From Tragulus kanchil (Eukaryota > Chordata > Mammalia > Artiodactyla > Tragulidae), in assembly GCA_022376925.1 (NCBI GenBank), contig JAIOJX010000005.1, positions 91,361,001 through 91,425,000 on the forward strand: a DNA stretch of 64,000 nucleotides, in the 5' to 3' direction. Shown here one piece after another: positions 1-12,837 of this stretch (its first letter is position 1; each line of letters begins with the position of its first letter). The notes under the pieces were generated by a model. It saw only the letters and a program-made list of their open reading frames with translations, searched no databases and was not told where the DNA came from. The translations under genes and the position numbers were made by a program.

Positions 1-101
1 AGTGGAAAGATTTTAATTGTAAGCAAACCACAAATTTTATAAAAATGGTATCCTTTTTCCTTAAATATTTTAGCAAGATATTATCTGGCTATTATAAAAA
101 T

Positions 102-217
102 ATCCTGGAGAAGGAAATGAAGCCTACTCCTGTATTCTTGTCTGGAGAATTACATGGACAGAGTTGCCTGGAGGGCTATAGTCCATGGGGTCCCAAAGAG
201 TCAGTCACGACTGAAGC
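102..217 (+). mobile_element. Bov-A SINE fragment
   Basis: The words ctggagaaggaaatgaagcc, ctggagaattacatggacag and gtccatggggtcccaaagag are the typical Bov-A core in diverged form. The tRNA-like head is missing. The last third is repeated at 1243 by duplication D1. Confidence 0.75.
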
Positions 218-2324
218 AATTTAGCATTATAAAAATACATAATACAACTTCTATTTTGATTTTTCAGATAGCCAATTGTTGGACAAATTTAACTATTCTT
301 GCCTCCCACACCAATCTGTTATAAAGCAATCACCAATCCTAACTCAGAAAATGTGTCTTTTGCTTGATGCATTAGCAAGCAGAGCCTAAGGCAAGGATTG
401 AAGTGCTGAAACATTATTTGAGAGGTATATATCTAGGGTGGTAAGGCTGAGGAAGAAGGCAAGAGAGCCAAAGAAATTTGCAATCCTGTGTGACATGATG
501 CATTTCCACACTGGCTATGATGTCCCAATGAGCCACAAAAAGAAACAGCAAGTCATACAGAAGGCATGCTCACTTATCCTGAAAGACCTTCCAGGAGGGC
601 TGTGAGGAGGTCATGAGCCTCAAGATGGACAAGGAAGGCAGGTAACCCTCCTGACAGCCTCCTGTCCTCAGTTCCCATGGGTCAGGTTTCACTCTGCAGG
701 GACTTAACACACCAGATTTCTGTTCCATCAGTCTCCTGGGCAGCTTAGGAAGCTACTGTTTAGCCTTTGCGTCCTCAAAGGCAGGGATAATTTGGCCTGA
801 GGTCCATATGGACATGGAGGCCTGAGAACTTGACTTACACCTCCCATCTCAGAGCATTTCATGAAGTAGTGGTATGGTCCAGGAGACACCCATTGCCCTA
901 GGAAAGCAGGGAGCCATCAGCCTGTTGACTGACGTCAGTTCATATAAGGTTCAGCCTGACAAAAAAAACATCCTGCTCTCCAGTTTGAAACTCTGTAACA
1001 GGGAAAATTTAGGAAAAGTAAAAACATAAAAGAAAAATCATGAGAATTATTATTGTTTAGGAAAATAGACCTATTCAGAAACGTTTAGTCATGATCCTCC
1101 ACTGAAACAGAACCAATAGGAGATATCTCTGTCTACATACTTACGTATACAGATTCATTATAAAGAATTGGCATACACAGTCAAGGAAGATGGTAGGTCC
1201 AAAACCTTCAGAGTGTACCAGTGGTACTGGAGACCTACCGAGGAGTTGCCTGGAGGGCTATAGTCCATGGGGTCCCAAAGAGTCAGTCACGACTGAAGCA
1301 ATTTAGCATTATAAAAATACATAATACAACTTCTATTTTGATTTTTCAGATAGCCAATTGTTGGACAAATTTAACTATTCTTGCCTCCCACACCAATCTG
1401 TTATAAAGCAATCACCAATCCTAACTCAGAAAATGTGTCTTTTGCTTGATGCATTAGCAAGCAGAGCCTAAGGCAAGGATTGAAGTGCTGAAACATTATT
1501 TGAGAGGTATATATCTAGGGTGGTAAGGCTGAGGAAGAAGGCAAGAGAGCCAAAGAAATTTGCAATCCTGTGTGACATGATGCATTTCCACACTGGCTAT
1601 GATGTCCCAATGAGCCACAAAAAGAAACAGCAAGTCATACAGAAGGCATGCTCACTTATCCTGAAAGACCTTCCAGGAGGGCTGTGAGGAGGTCATGAGC
1701 CTCAAGATGGACAAGGAAGGCAGGTAACCCTCCTGACAGCCTCCTGTCCTCAGTTCCCATGGGTCAGGTTTCACTCTGCAGGGACTTAACACACCAGATT
1801 TCTGTTCCATCAGTCTCCTGGGCAGCTTAGGAAGCTACTGTTTAGCCTTTGCGTCCTCAAAGGCAGGGATAATTTGGCCTGAGGTCCATATGGACATGGA
1901 GGCCTGAGAACTTGACTTACACCTCCCATCTCAGAGCATTTCATGAAGTAGTGGTATGGTCCAGGAGACACCCATTGCCCTAGGAAAGCAGGGAGCCATC
2001 AGCCTGTTGACTGACGTCAGTTCATATAAGGTTCAGCCTGACAAAAAAAACATCCTGCTCTCCAGTTTGAAACTCTGTAACAGGGAAAATTTAGGAAAAG
2101 TAAAAACATAAAAGAAAAATCATGAGAATTATTATTGTTTAGGAAAATAGACCTATTCAGAAACGTTTAGTCATGATCCTCCACTGAAACAGAACCAATA
2201 GGAGATATCTCTGTCTACATACTTACGTATACAGATTCATTATAAAGAATTGGCATACACAGTCAAGGAAGATGGTAGGTCCAAAACCTTCAGAGTGTAC
2301 CAGTGGTACTGGAGACCTACCGAG
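161..2324 (+). repeat. Direct tandem duplication D1, period 1082 bp
   Basis: 161-1242 is repeated immediately as 1243-2324 with no difference noticed. The left breakpoint is inside a Bov-A SINE fragment, so a piece of SINE is repeated at 1243-1300. Otherwise the unit is unannotated AT-rich sequence with no gene. Confidence 0.95.
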
Positions 2325-2583
2325 AGCTGAAGTTTCAGTTCAAAGATTGTCAGGCAGGAAGAGCCAACCAGTGTCACAGATGAAATCTGAAAGCTGTCAG
2401 CTAGAAAATTGTCTATTACCTTGAGAGAGGGTCGGTCTTTTTGTTTTGTTCAGACTTTCAACTGATTGGATGAGGTTCCCCTGAATTCCTGAAGGCAGTC
2501 TGCTTACTTTACTTTTAAAATGTTAATCTAATCGGATGTCCAGCAGTTTAATTGGACTAAAAACATCTAAAAATCATCTTCCA
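218..2583. other. Gene-free flank, no element recognised
   Basis: Apart from duplication D1 the sequence shows no exon, SINE or LINE that I can name. Open frames are short and without protein likeness. Confidence 0.5.
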
Positions 2584-2668
2584 TATACATATGACTAGTC
2601 TGGGAACATACATATCTGTAAACAACAAAACTCTGTAAAATTTCAAAGTAAAATAAAAGTTAAAAAAA
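2584..2668 (+). mobile_element. Very short 5'-truncated L1 3' end with target-site duplication
   Basis: About 85 bp including aacaacaaaactctgtaaa and an A-rich tail is flanked by the 13 bp direct repeat aaatcatcttcca (2571-2583 and 2669-2681). The internal sequence resembles the L1 tail at 39138-39170. This is the hallmark of a severely truncated L1 insertion. Confidence 0.65.
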
Positions 2669-2839
2669 AAATCATCTTCCAGAAACACTCAGAATAATGC
2701 TTGACCAAATATAAGAGCATCTTGTAACTATCAATAGTGTCTCTCTTACTAGACAGTTCTACTGGAAACAGTAGGAAGATGTTAAAGCTAAGGCATTTAG
2801 AATTCAAGCCCAGGATTTGCTGGTTATTAGCTGTTCGAC

Positions 2840-3060
2840 CCTTGTTGTTCAGTTGCTATGTTGTGTCCAGCTGTTTGAGACCCCATGGACTACAGCACAC
2901 CAGGCTTGCCTGTCCTTCACTGTCTCCCAAAGTTTGCTCAAATTATGTCCATTGAGTCGGTGATGCTATCTAACCAAGTCATCCTCTGCCACCTCCTTCT
3001 CCTTTTGCCTTCAATCTTTCCCAGGATCAGGGTCTTTTCTGATGAGTCAGCTCTTTGCAT
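2840..3060 (-). mobile_element. BovB LINE 3' end fragment
   Basis: Antisense BovB words are clear: gtccagctgtttgagacccc, catggactacagcacaccag, ttcactgtctcccaaagttt and ccattgagtcggtgatgcta. Repeated at 3975-4195 by D2. Confidence 0.85.
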
Positions 3061-3145
3061 TATATATATATATATGTATGTATATGTATATATGTATATA
3101 TATCTGTGTATATGTGTATCTAGATATCTATCTATCTATATAATA
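3059..3145. repeat. TA/TATG-rich microsatellite
   Basis: A run of TA units passes into tatg and atct repeats at the end of the BovB fragment. A second copy is at 4194-4280. Confidence 0.9.
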
Positions 3146-3149
3146 TTTA

Positions 3150-3302
3150 TTTGATTGCATTGGGTTTTAGTTACAGCATGTGGAATCTTTCATTGTAGCA
3201 TGTGGACTCTTGGTTGTGGCATGTGGGATCTAGTTCCCTGACCAGGCCTGCTGCATTGGGAGCATGGAACTGTAGCCACTGGACCAGCAGAGAAGTCCTC
3301 AC
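3150..3302 (-). mobile_element. Old CHR-type tRNA-derived SINE
   Basis: The reverse complement reads as a CHR SINE with its head at the right end: ctctgctggtccagtggc, then a degenerate internal promoter and body words such as gtggcatgtgggatc (as read on the + strand). Diverged. Second copy at 4285-4437. Confidence 0.65.
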
Positions 3303-5091
3303 AAATTGTGTATTTTGTTCAAATGTATATTTTGCCAAATAAGTATTATTTGACATTTTAAATGTCCAATCTTGTATGAATAGCCACGTAGGGCAAAAAA
3401 AAAAAAAAAAAATTTGGCTGCTCCAACAATGAAAGTGAAGATTTCAGAGAAGAAATTGGGGAACTAGATTTGAAGAGGAAAGCTGTTGGAATACTGAGTG
3501 GGATGCAGTTTTTTTCTCCTGTTCCATCTTTTCTGGCTTCACTGGAAGACCATCCATTTGGTTTACCAGTTCTCCTTCTGGGTTCTTTGTGATCATTTTC
3601 CTAGCACCTTCCTCTTCTCTCCCCCATTTGCTTCCTGTTGCCTTTGTGTGGGAGTAGATGTGTTAGCACACAGAATCTAGCCCTGAATATACTGCCAGTT
3701 CCAAGAGAGAAGAAATCCTCCTAGATAATAATCATCAGGTTAAGTATATTTAACAATTAAAATTAGATTCCACCACAGGTTGTATATATACATGAGTAGT
3801 AATAAGCATTATTATTGTTACCCTTAGCTGGTTCTTGTCCCAATGTCAGAGTGTCAGACTGGGTAACTGTATTTAAATAGTAAACTTGAGAAATAGTAAA
3901 TAATTGGTCGTTGGTGTGCAAAACGACCTGGATTACCTATGGTGCCCAAGCACATTCTCGAATCTATGTTCGACCCTTGTTGTTCAGTTGCTATGTTGTG
4001 TCCAGCTGTTTGAGACCCCATGGACTACAGCACACCAGGCTTGCCTGTCCTTCACTGTCTCCCAAAGTTTGCTCAAATTATGTCCATTGAGTCGGTGATG
4101 CTATCTAACCAAGTCATCCTCTGCCACCTCCTTCTCCTTTTGCCTTCAATCTTTCCCAGGATCAGGGTCTTTTCTGATGAGTCAGCTCTTTGCATTATAT
4201 ATATATATATGTATGTATATGTATATATGTATATATATCTGTGTATATGTGTATCTAGATATCTATCTATCTATATAATATTTATTTGATTGCATTGGGT
4301 TTTAGTTACAGCATGTGGAATCTTTCATTGTAGCATGTGGACTCTTGGTTGTGGCATGTGGGATCTAGTTCCCTGACCAGGCCTGCTGCATTGGGAGCAT
4401 GGAACTGTAGCCACTGGACCAGCAGAGAAGTCCTCACAAATTGTGTATTTTGTTCAAATGTATATTTTGCCAAATAAGTATTATTTGACATTTTAAATGT
4501 CCAATCTTGTATGAATAGCCACGTAGGGCAAAAAAAAAAAAAATTTGGCTGCTCCAACAATGAAAGTGAAGATTTCAGAGAAGAAATTGGGGAACTAGAT
4601 TTGAAGAGGAAAGCTGTTGGAATACTGAGTGGGATGCAGTTTTTTTCTCCTGTTCCATCTTTTCTGGCTTCACTGGAAGACCATCCATTTGGTTTACCAG
4701 TTCTCCTTCTGGGTTCTTTGTGATCATTTTCCTAGCACCTTCCTCTTCTCTCCCCCATTTGCTTCCTGTTGCCTTTGTGTGGGAGTAGATGTGTTAGCAC
4801 ACAGAATCTAGCCCTGAATATACTGCCAGTTCCAAGAGAGAAGAAATCCTCCTAGATAATAATCATCAGGTTAAGTATATTTAACAATTAAAATTAGATT
4901 CCACCACAGGTTGTATATATACATGAGTAGTAATAAGCATTATTATTGTTACCCTTAGCTGGTTCTTGTCCCAATGTCAGAGTGTCAGACTGGGTAACTG
5001 TATTTAAATAGTAAACTTGAGAAATAGTAAATAATTGGTCGTTGGTGTGCAAAACGACCTGGATTACCTATGGTGCCCAAGCCACATTCTC

Positions 5092-5962
5092 TAGATACTC
5101 CTCTTCCAATTAATGCATCAGTGGTGCTAAGAGAGACCCTTCTCTCCTTGGCTAGTTAGTTTCTATCTGTAACTTAAGTGACCATAAAAGTGGCAGTCGT
5201 ATTTCACAGTGGGAGCAGAAGAACAGATAGAGTCAAACTAGGGTGCGAGTTGGTGGGGAGAAGATAGGGAGAGGCTGGGGTGAGGAGGAGAAAACATAAA
5301 CTCAACCATAAGGAGAGTAAATGAGACATGGTGGAAGAACACAAGGCAAGTGGTAGTTCCTGTCCTTGTACCTGTACCTTGTGCCTTGTATCTAAAGTAA
5401 AGATTGAGAAAGGGGATTTTATTGGTTAAATCCAATCCATAGAAACATTTTGTTTGATCTACATAGTTTTAAAATTAAATATTTCCAACCGAGAGGCTTT
5501 ATATTAAAAAAATCCATATTCCTAACTATTTGAAAAAGATTCTGGCAGTCTTTGCCCACATTTTCTCGTGGGAACGATGGAGCAGTGGGCTGAAGTTGCC
5601 TCCTTTCAACAGAACATGAACTCTGTCCTGTTCACACCACCCCCATGACTCCTTCCCACCTCCTTCACTGGCTAGGATGACTGATCTCTCTGGGTTTTTG
5701 AGTTAAGACTTGCAGGAGTCTCTTCTGTAGTCTAATCACCTTTAAACATTTTTCTTTCTAATCTGGTTGGCACATAAGAGGTACCAATGACTAATGGTGA
5801 TTGATGCATAGAGATATTGCTGGAAACAGGCTTGCTCTGAACATCTGAGGGAACTGAAGAAAGAGTAAAGATATTTAAAAGTAATAAAGCAAATTTAACA
5901 GACTTGTTAAGTAAAATCAGTTCTGTCCTCCTGTTGTGGCAAATATATCTGCAATAATTAAT
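5092..5962. other. Gene-free stretch, nothing recognised
   Basis: Unique-looking sequence with no exon-like open frame and no repeat family that I can name. Confidence 0.5.
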
Positions 5963-5976
5963 CATGACTATCTTTT

Positions 5977-6255
5977 TTTTAATGTTTTTTTCTTCTTTTC
6001 CCCATCATGACTCTTTTTTGTTTATATTTATCTTCATCCATTTTTATTCTTTAGCATGTGTGAGCCTCCCATTGCAGTGGCCACTCTCACTGCAGAGCAC
6101 TGGCTCTGGGCACATGCGCTCTGGAGTGCTGACTTGCAATTGGACACACCGGTCCAGCCACTCTGGCACGTGGAATCTTCCTGGGCCAGAGATCGAACTA
6201 GTGTCCCTTGCACTGCAAGGCAGACTCTACACCCACTGGACCACCAGGGAAGCCC
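5977..6255 (-). mobile_element. CHR-like SINE with target-site duplication
   Basis: Antisense copy of the window's abundant tRNA-derived SINE. The head is at the right end (ggaccaccagggaagcccc), with body words ctctgggcacatgcgctc and gacacaccggtccagcc. It is flanked by catgactatctttt (5963-5976) and catgaatatctttt (6256-6269), one mismatch in 14. Confidence 0.85.
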
Positions 6256-6269
6256 CATGAATATCTTTT

Positions 6270-7904
6270 AAGCTATAGGTTTAATAGAATTAAATCTGGC
6301 AATATGCCAAAGATAATTGATTTTTTTTTTTTTGTTTTTTGCATATATATGTATGCTCTTTGAATGAGCTAGTGATGTTTTGAGGAGTAATAAAATAAAA
6401 ATATACATAATTTATATGTATATTTATCCCATAAAGTTTATTTTAGCGAGACAAAATACTTATGTCATTAAAGCAAAACTTCCAAATAATTTATAGTCTA
6501 TTCTTAGCCGTGGCATCTTTGTGAGTTATTATGGGTCTATACAGTTTTTTTATTAATTTTGTTTCAAATAAACTTTATTTTCCTAAAGTAATAGCAAGTG
6601 GGATTGTAAAAAAAGTCACTTAAAGCAATATTTTGACTTGAAAATAATCATGAATGTTAAATATCATATATAAGCAAGGGATTTACATACCGTGTTTAAA
6701 CATTGTAATGGGATTGCATGTGGTAAAATATCACAAAAAATATTATAAAGTAATTTCATTGCATAAAACTATTAACTTCTTTATTTTCACCCTATCTTAA
6801 AGCAATTTCAGATCCATACAGTACTCTAAAGAATTGCTATCATGCTTCATGCATGTATGTCCTTAGATATAACAAGGAGTATGTGTGTGTGTATGTCTGG
6901 AGTGTGAGTATATTTGAACCATTTCAGATTAACCTGCCTGAAAAGGGAAAATGTTATATGCTTCAGCCTAATCCGTATTTAAGCTATTTGAATTGTTTCA
7001 CGTTGTAAAGTGTTCCTCAGCTGCCAGCACCTCACTGATTTGTCTCTAGAAATATGAGTAGGAAAGAAGAGAGGCAGAATGGGTGCTCAGCACTCCTGGG
7101 AATTACTTTATTATGCAAGAGTCTGCATTGTGAGAGGAGGGTTTGACAGGTTAGCAAATTTGTCTTTTCTCTTACTCAAGCTTTCTTGTCATTCAAATCC
7201 TCCTAGTTCTTTGGAGCACTGGAAGAACCTACAAACTTACCAGGGCATCGGACACTGTCACTTTTCTTGTCGAGAATATAAGGCAAGACATGTGGAACAG
7301 TGTTGCCCTCAGGCCAAAGCAGGGTTAGAGGCAGGTGTGAACGTCTAACTGCTGGTTACACTTCCTCAGTCCCAGGACAGGGTCCCAAAGGACCCACGAG
7401 TCACAGAGTGGGTGCTAACAGTCATTTTGTAAAGCATGGGCCCAGCGTAGAGCCTCTTCTTGCCCAAATCTGAGGGTGAGGATGGCTGTTTATGCTCCTG
7501 AAGCACAGTTATAATCATAACAGGATCCTGTTCATTGATGCAAAGAATACAATCAAACATGGTGACATGGGTTCCAGATGGCTGGACCCAATGTAACCTG
7601 CAAGCCTCCCCTCCTCCTCTTGGCCTTTGTTCATCTCCTTAAGGCCAGAAACTGCAGCTAAAACAGTAATTTCTAGATACCAGCCAGTACTTGGGGTTTA
7701 TTTCTTTCCAACTTTAGAAGCTTGCAAGATTGTTTATAGTAGAATTTGAAATGTAGAAGCGTTAAGAGATTAGATGCTGAGTAATTTTTTTGCCATTCCC
7801 ACCCAGATCTGGCTCTGAAGTCGGGTGGTGATTTTTTCACCAAGGTAGGCTTTTCTCAAAAACCTAGCCTTGGGTTTTCCCTGCTGTGCAATCTCTTCTT
7901 GTCC
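6270..7904. other. AT-rich gene-free stretch
   Basis: No exon or repeat family recognised. A short TG-rich patch lies near 6880. The open frame at 7079-7348 has no protein likeness. Confidence 0.5.
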
Positions 7905-8258
7905 CACGTTTATTTTATTTTATTTTTTTAAAAATTATTTATTTGGAGGATAATGACTTTACAATATCATGGTGGTTTTTGCCATACGTCAATGTGAATT
8001 GGCCATAGGCATACATGTGTCCCTTCATCCTGAGCCACCTCACACCTCCCCCGCATCCTCCCTCCAGGTGGTCACAGAGCACCAGCTTTGGGTGCCCTGC
8101 TTCATACATCATACTCACACTATTTTACATGTGGTTATCTATTTTACATATGGTAATGTATATGTTTTAATGCTTTTTTCTCAAGTTATCCCACCCTCTC
8201 CTTCTCCTACTGAGTCCAAAAGTCTATTTACATCTGTGTCTCCTTTGATACCCTGTGA
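7905..8258 (-). mobile_element. L1 3' end fragment
   Basis: The antisense L1 tail begins with an inverted A-rich run (tttattttatttttttaaaa), then ggataatgactttacaatat and ccaggtggtcacagagcacc, a pattern typical of ruminant L1 3' regions. Confidence 0.75.
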
Positions 8259-8261
8259 ATT

Positions 8262-8722
8262 TTAATTTTATTGCAGTATAGTTCATTTACAATTGTTGTG
8301 TTAGTTTCAGGTGTACAGCAAAGTGATTCAGTGATACATTTGCATGTATTCATTCTTTTTAGGCTCTCTTATCATATAGGTTATCATGGAATATTGAAGA
8401 GAGTTCCTTGTGCTCTACAGTAGGTCCTTGTTGGCTGTGTCTCTTATATATAATAGTGTGTGTATGTTCATCCCAAGTTCCTGATTTATCCCTCCCTGCT
8501 ACATTTCCCATTTGGTAACCATAAATGTTGGGGTTTTTTTTGGATATCTGTAAGTCTGTTTTGTAAATAAGTTCATTCATATCTATTTTTTTTAAAAAAT
8601 AGACCACTATATAAGTGGTATCATGTGATATTTGTCTTTCTCTGTCTAATTTCACTTAGTGCGATAATCTTTAGGTTCATCCATGTTGCCGTAAATGGCA
8701 TTATTTCATTCTTTTTATTTGC
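8262..8722 (-). mobile_element. L1 3' end fragment, second copy
   Basis: Antisense L1 tail: ttgtgttagtttcaggtgta, cagcaaagtgattcagtga, ccttgtgctctacagtaggt and ggttcatccatgttgccg. It abuts the L1 end to its left, suggesting two independent truncated insertions. Confidence 0.85.
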
Positions 8723-9285
8723 CACACATTTAAAATGTGCTCGATTAATATTTGTAGCCTGAATAGTCATATTTTTAGGAGAAATTCCAAAGAAGTAGAT
8801 ATCCAGAGTTTTTTTTAGGCAGATTTTTCCTTCAGAAAAATGGCTTAATTTACTAAAAAGATGCTGAGCTTACCCACACACTCCCCACAAAGCCCACATT
8901 GAAGTTTTCCTTGCTGGTTCTGTCTGCTCCTGTTAGCACGGCTTAGACTGACTATTGGCCAAATAAGGCAGTGATTTCTGTTTAGAGCTCTTTGAGATTC
9001 TGAACAGTCCTTGACAGTTTTTATTCCTCAGCATGATCGTGAATTCCTAGTATGAGAGTGATTTCCTTGGCTTTCCTAATAAAACTATGAACAGAATAAT
9101 TGAAAAAAATTAAATTGCATGTATATGAGAGTTTTGGTTGTTAAAGATTACAGACAGTATATGTGAGCTGAATACGATTTGCTAAGTTTAAAGAAATTAA
9201 TACCAAAACACAAAAATAAGAGTGGCCAGTAGACACAGTGAGAACTCAAAAGATACACACCAACAGAACTTACAGTGGACTATTC
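8723..9285. other. Gene-free stretch, nothing recognised
   Basis: No exon, RNA gene or named repeat visible. Confidence 0.5.
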
Positions 9286-9290
9286 TACTG

Positions 9291-9512
9291 GGGCTTCCCA
9301 GGTGGCTCAGTGATAAAGAATCCATTTGCCAGTGCAGAAGATTCAGGAGTTGCGAGTTCAATTGCTGGATTGGGAAGATCTCTTGGAGGAGGAAATGGCA
9401 ACCCACTCCAGTATCCTTGCCTGGAAAACTTCCATGGACAGAAGAGCCTGATGGGTTGCAGTCTCTGGGGTCACAAAGATTCAGACACAACTGAGCTACT
9501 CAGCATGTATGC
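9291..9512 (+). mobile_element. Bov-tA SINE
   Basis: The tRNA-Glu-like head (gcttcccaggtggctcagtg, a good A box) is followed by a diverged B-box region and the Bov-A core: ggaggaaatggcaacccact, ccatggacagaagagcctga, ggggtcacaaagattcagac. The word actattc occurs on both sides (9279 and 9518), a possible short target-site duplication. Confidence 0.9.
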
Positions 9513-9524
9513 ACCCACTATTCG

Positions 9525-10465
9525 GCTGCTTAACCTGTTTAGCTTTTTTATTGCATTGCCTTCGTCAATTTGATTTCATTGTTCCATGATACTGTTGCCC
9601 AGGAAGATAAAAGTTGAAAATAAGTTTATTGGTTGTTACAGGAACTTCCCATAAAGCCTATTTAAACAAATGTTAATTTAACTTGTTAACAGACTGCAAC
9701 AAGCCAGTGTTTATGCTCCAGGACTTTTTTGAACTCTGCCTCAACATATTTACCTTACTGTATCCACAGGTCATAAATGATCACCTTGTGGTCCTTACTT
9801 AATTCTAATAATGCCCCCTTCCTTTGAATGATCCACCATAAATCAGACCCCACAATCTCCTACATAACTCAAGTTTGCCATCCTTCCTTTGAGAGTGGTA
9901 AGTCCCTGGGAAGATGGTGTTTCTCCCTGACTGGGTAAGACTAAACTCAGCTTTGTCTTCTAAAAAGGCCATTTTAATGATATTTTGGGGGGAGCCAGCA
10001 GTTGGCAAAGGAAAGTCTGAATATGGATAGTTGGCGAAGCCAAATATATAACAAAAACATATGGTGTTTGTTCTACTGATATCTCTACTTTTGTGTATGT
10101 TAGAGAAGATAAAAAAAAAAAAAATTAAAATCCTTGAAGTGAAAATCTAGCTGGGATGGAGGCCAAAGAGAGGAAGTGCTGAGTGAGTGATGAGGGCTCA
10201 AAGCATTGGGATATGAAGGGCAGAAGGCAGATTCCTGGTGTCAGCCTCCTGTGGCCCTCACAGTCTCCCTCATTTAGGAATGTAAGCGTGAAGCTCCCGG
10301 CCCCATTCTTGACAGTAGAAAGCACTAGCAGAGCATCCCTGCCTCCTCCCAAAGGGTACAAGGCAAGCACCAGACTCTCCCACTGCTCTTGTGAGCAGGC
10401 TCTGGGTCTGTGCTGGTGCTGTCTCCAGAGCCTGCAGAGTGCGACGTGAAGCCTCTCCCACTGCC
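9525..10465. other. Gene-free stretch, nothing recognised
   Basis: The overlapping open frames on both strands at 10125-10469 have no protein likeness I know and no splice context. Left unannotated. Confidence 0.45.
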
Positions 10466-10578
10466 TCATTTTTTTAGTTGTTTACAAAATTTTATTGAAG
10501 TATACTTGATTTTCAAGTTGTGTTAATTTCTGCTATACAGCAAAGTGAGTTTTACATACACACACACATATACATATA

Positions 10579-10582
<4 letters not shown>

Positions 10583-10627
<45 letters not shown>
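10583..10627. repeat. (TG)n microsatellite, about 22 units
   Basis: Uninterrupted TG repeat between L1 and SINE sequence. It starts before duplication D3, so it is present only once. Confidence 0.95.
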
Positions 10628-10629
<2 letters not shown>

Positions 10630-10812
10630 CTTCTCAGGTGGCTCCATGATAATCTACCTGCCAAGCAAGAGATTCAGGTTCCCCTGAAGAAGCAAATGGA
10701 AACCCACTCCAGTATTCTGGCCTGGAAAATTCCATGGACAGGAACCTGGCAGCCTCAGTCCATGGGGTCACAAAGAGTTGGCGGCAACTTAGCCACTAAA
10801 CAACAACAGTAT
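10628..10812 (+). mobile_element. Bov-tA SINE inside L1
   Basis: The head tcttctcaggtggctccatg is diverged; the core aaacccactccagtattctg, cctggaaaattccatggaca and tggggtcacaaagagttggc is typical. The right two thirds are repeated at 11780-11895 by D3. Confidence 0.85.
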
Positions 10813-12837
10813 GTATATGTACACACACACAAGATCTTTTTCATATTCCTTTCCATTATGGCTTATTACAGGAATCTACTTCCTTGTGCTATACTCTGGT
10901 AAGTTCTTTCTTATAATGGTAGGAAGAAGATAGATACACCTGTAAGGGGATTGTTAACACATCAAACAGCATAAGAGCCAGACAGTTGAGAGAATTCAAG
11001 AGCCTGATTGGAAATCTAACATTTCCATTGTCTCTTAATATCCACACATACTTTACCTACCTGTTCTTTCCTCACTTCCTTTCATACATCTCATAATCTC
11101 CAGTTTCCTTCTTCTCCATGACTCCATTTCCGATGATTATCATGGGGTAGGGTATGGGGAGAGGGGCTGTCCTCTTAGTCCCTTCAGCTTCCTCTCACAG
11201 AAACAACCTAGGAAGCAACCTAAATGTCCACTGACAGAGGAATGGATAAGGAAGATGTGGTACATATATGCAATGGGGTATTGCTTAGCCATAAAAAGAA
11301 TGAAATAATGCCATTTGCAGCAACATATGTGGACCTAGAGATGGTCATACTGAGTAAAGTAAGTCAGAGAAAGACAAATTTCATTTATCACGTATGTGTG
11401 GAATCTAAAAAAGGTACAAATGGACTTATTTACATCTAGACTTATTACATCTGTAGTCACAAATGTAAAACACAAAGTTATGATTTCTGGAGGGAAGGGG
11501 AGGAGGAATAAATCAGGAGATTAGGATTGACGCATACATACAATGTATACATAAAACAGATAACTAATGAAGACCTACTGTGTAGCACAGGGAACCCTTC
11601 TCAGTACTCTGGTACTTTGTAATGACCTCTTTGAGAAAAGAATGTAAAGACAAGTGGATATACATATGTATGTGTGTGCATGTGTATTTATGAATAACTG
11701 ATTCACTTCCCTGTACAGCAGACACTAATACATCATTATAAATCAACTATATCACTGCAACAAAGATGTTCCCTAAGAAAAATGGAAACCCACTCCAGTA
11801 TTCTGGCCTGAAAATTCCATGGACAGGAACCTGGCAGCCTCAGTCCATGGGGTCACAAAGAGTTGGCGGCAACTTAGCCACTAAACAACAACAGTATGTA
11901 TATGTACACACACACAAGATCTTTTTCATATTCCTTTCCATTATGGCTTATTACAGGAATCTACTTCCTTGTGCTATACTCTGGTAAGTTCTTTCTTATA
12001 ATGGTAGGAAGAAGATAGATACACCTGTAAGGGGATTGTTAACACATCAAACAGCATAAGAGCCAGACAGTTGAGAGAATTCAAGAGCCTGATTGGAAAT
12101 CTAACATTTCCATTGTCTCTTAATATCCACACATACTTTACCTACCTGTTCTTTCCTCACTTCCTTTCATACATCTCATAATCTCCAGTTTCCTTCTTCT
12201 CCATGACTCCATTTCCGATGATTATCATGGGGTAGGGTATGGGGAGAGGGGCTGTCCTCTTAGTCCCTTCAGCTTCCTCTCACAGAAACAACCTAGGAAG
12301 CAACCTAAATGTCCACTGACAGAGGAATGGATAAGGAAGATGTGGTACATATATGCAATGGGGTATTGCTTAGCCATAAAAAGAATGAAATAATGCCATT
12401 TGCAGCAACATATGTGGACCTAGAGATGGTCATACTGAGTAAAGTAAGTCAGAGAAAGACAAATTTCATTTATCACGTATGTGTGGAATCTAAAAATGGT
12501 ACAAATGGACTTATTTACATCTAGACTTATTACATCTGTAGTCACAAATGTAAAACACAAAGTTATGATTTCTGGAGGGAAGGGGAGGAGGAATAAATCA
12601 GGAGATTAGGATTGACGCATACATACAATGTATACATAAAACAGATAACTAATGAAGACCTACTGTGTAGCACAGGGAACCCTTCTCAGTACTCTGGTAC
12701 TTTGTAATGACCTCTTTGAGAAAAGAATGTAAAGACAAGTGGATATACATATGTATGTGTGTGCATGTGTATTTATGAATAACTGATTCACTTCCCTGTA
12801 CAGCAGACACTAATACAGCATTATAAATCAACTATAT
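10694..12837 (+). repeat. Direct tandem duplication D3, period 1086 to 1085 bp
   Basis: 10694-11752 recurs as 11780-12837 with 27 bp of unrelated or garbled sequence between. A single-base deletion near the start of copy 2 (cctgaaaa against cctggaaaa) shifts the offset by one. The breakpoint lies inside a Bov-tA SINE. Confidence 0.93.
11205..11762 (+). mobile_element. L1 3' end fragment
   Basis: Sense L1 tail: aatgtccactgacagaggaa, tggataaggaagatgtggta, ccataaaaagaatgaaataa, gtaagtcagagaaagacaaa, and at the end actaatacatcattataaat. Repeated at 12290-12850, where the A-rich end (attctaataaagattaag) is intact. Confidence 0.88.

Larger units (their letters stand above)
2833..5091 (+). repeat. 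Direct tandem duplication D2, period 1135 to 1131 bp
   Basis: 2833-3959 recurs as 3968-5091. The copies differ in one A run (18 A at 3395, 14 A at 4530) and in a ragged junction at 3959-3967. The unit contains a BovB end, a TA-rich microsatellite and an old CHR SINE, all therefore listed once but present twice. Confidence 0.95.
10470..10912 (-). mobile_element. L1 3' end interrupted by a TG microsatellite and a Bov-tA SINE
   Basis: Antisense L1 tail at 10470-10580 (gttaatttctgctatacagc, aaagtgagttttacatacac) resumes at 10822-10912 (gatctttttcatattccttt, ttacaggaatctacttcctt). In between lie a (TG)n run and a SINE, giving a nested insertion. Confidence 0.8.
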
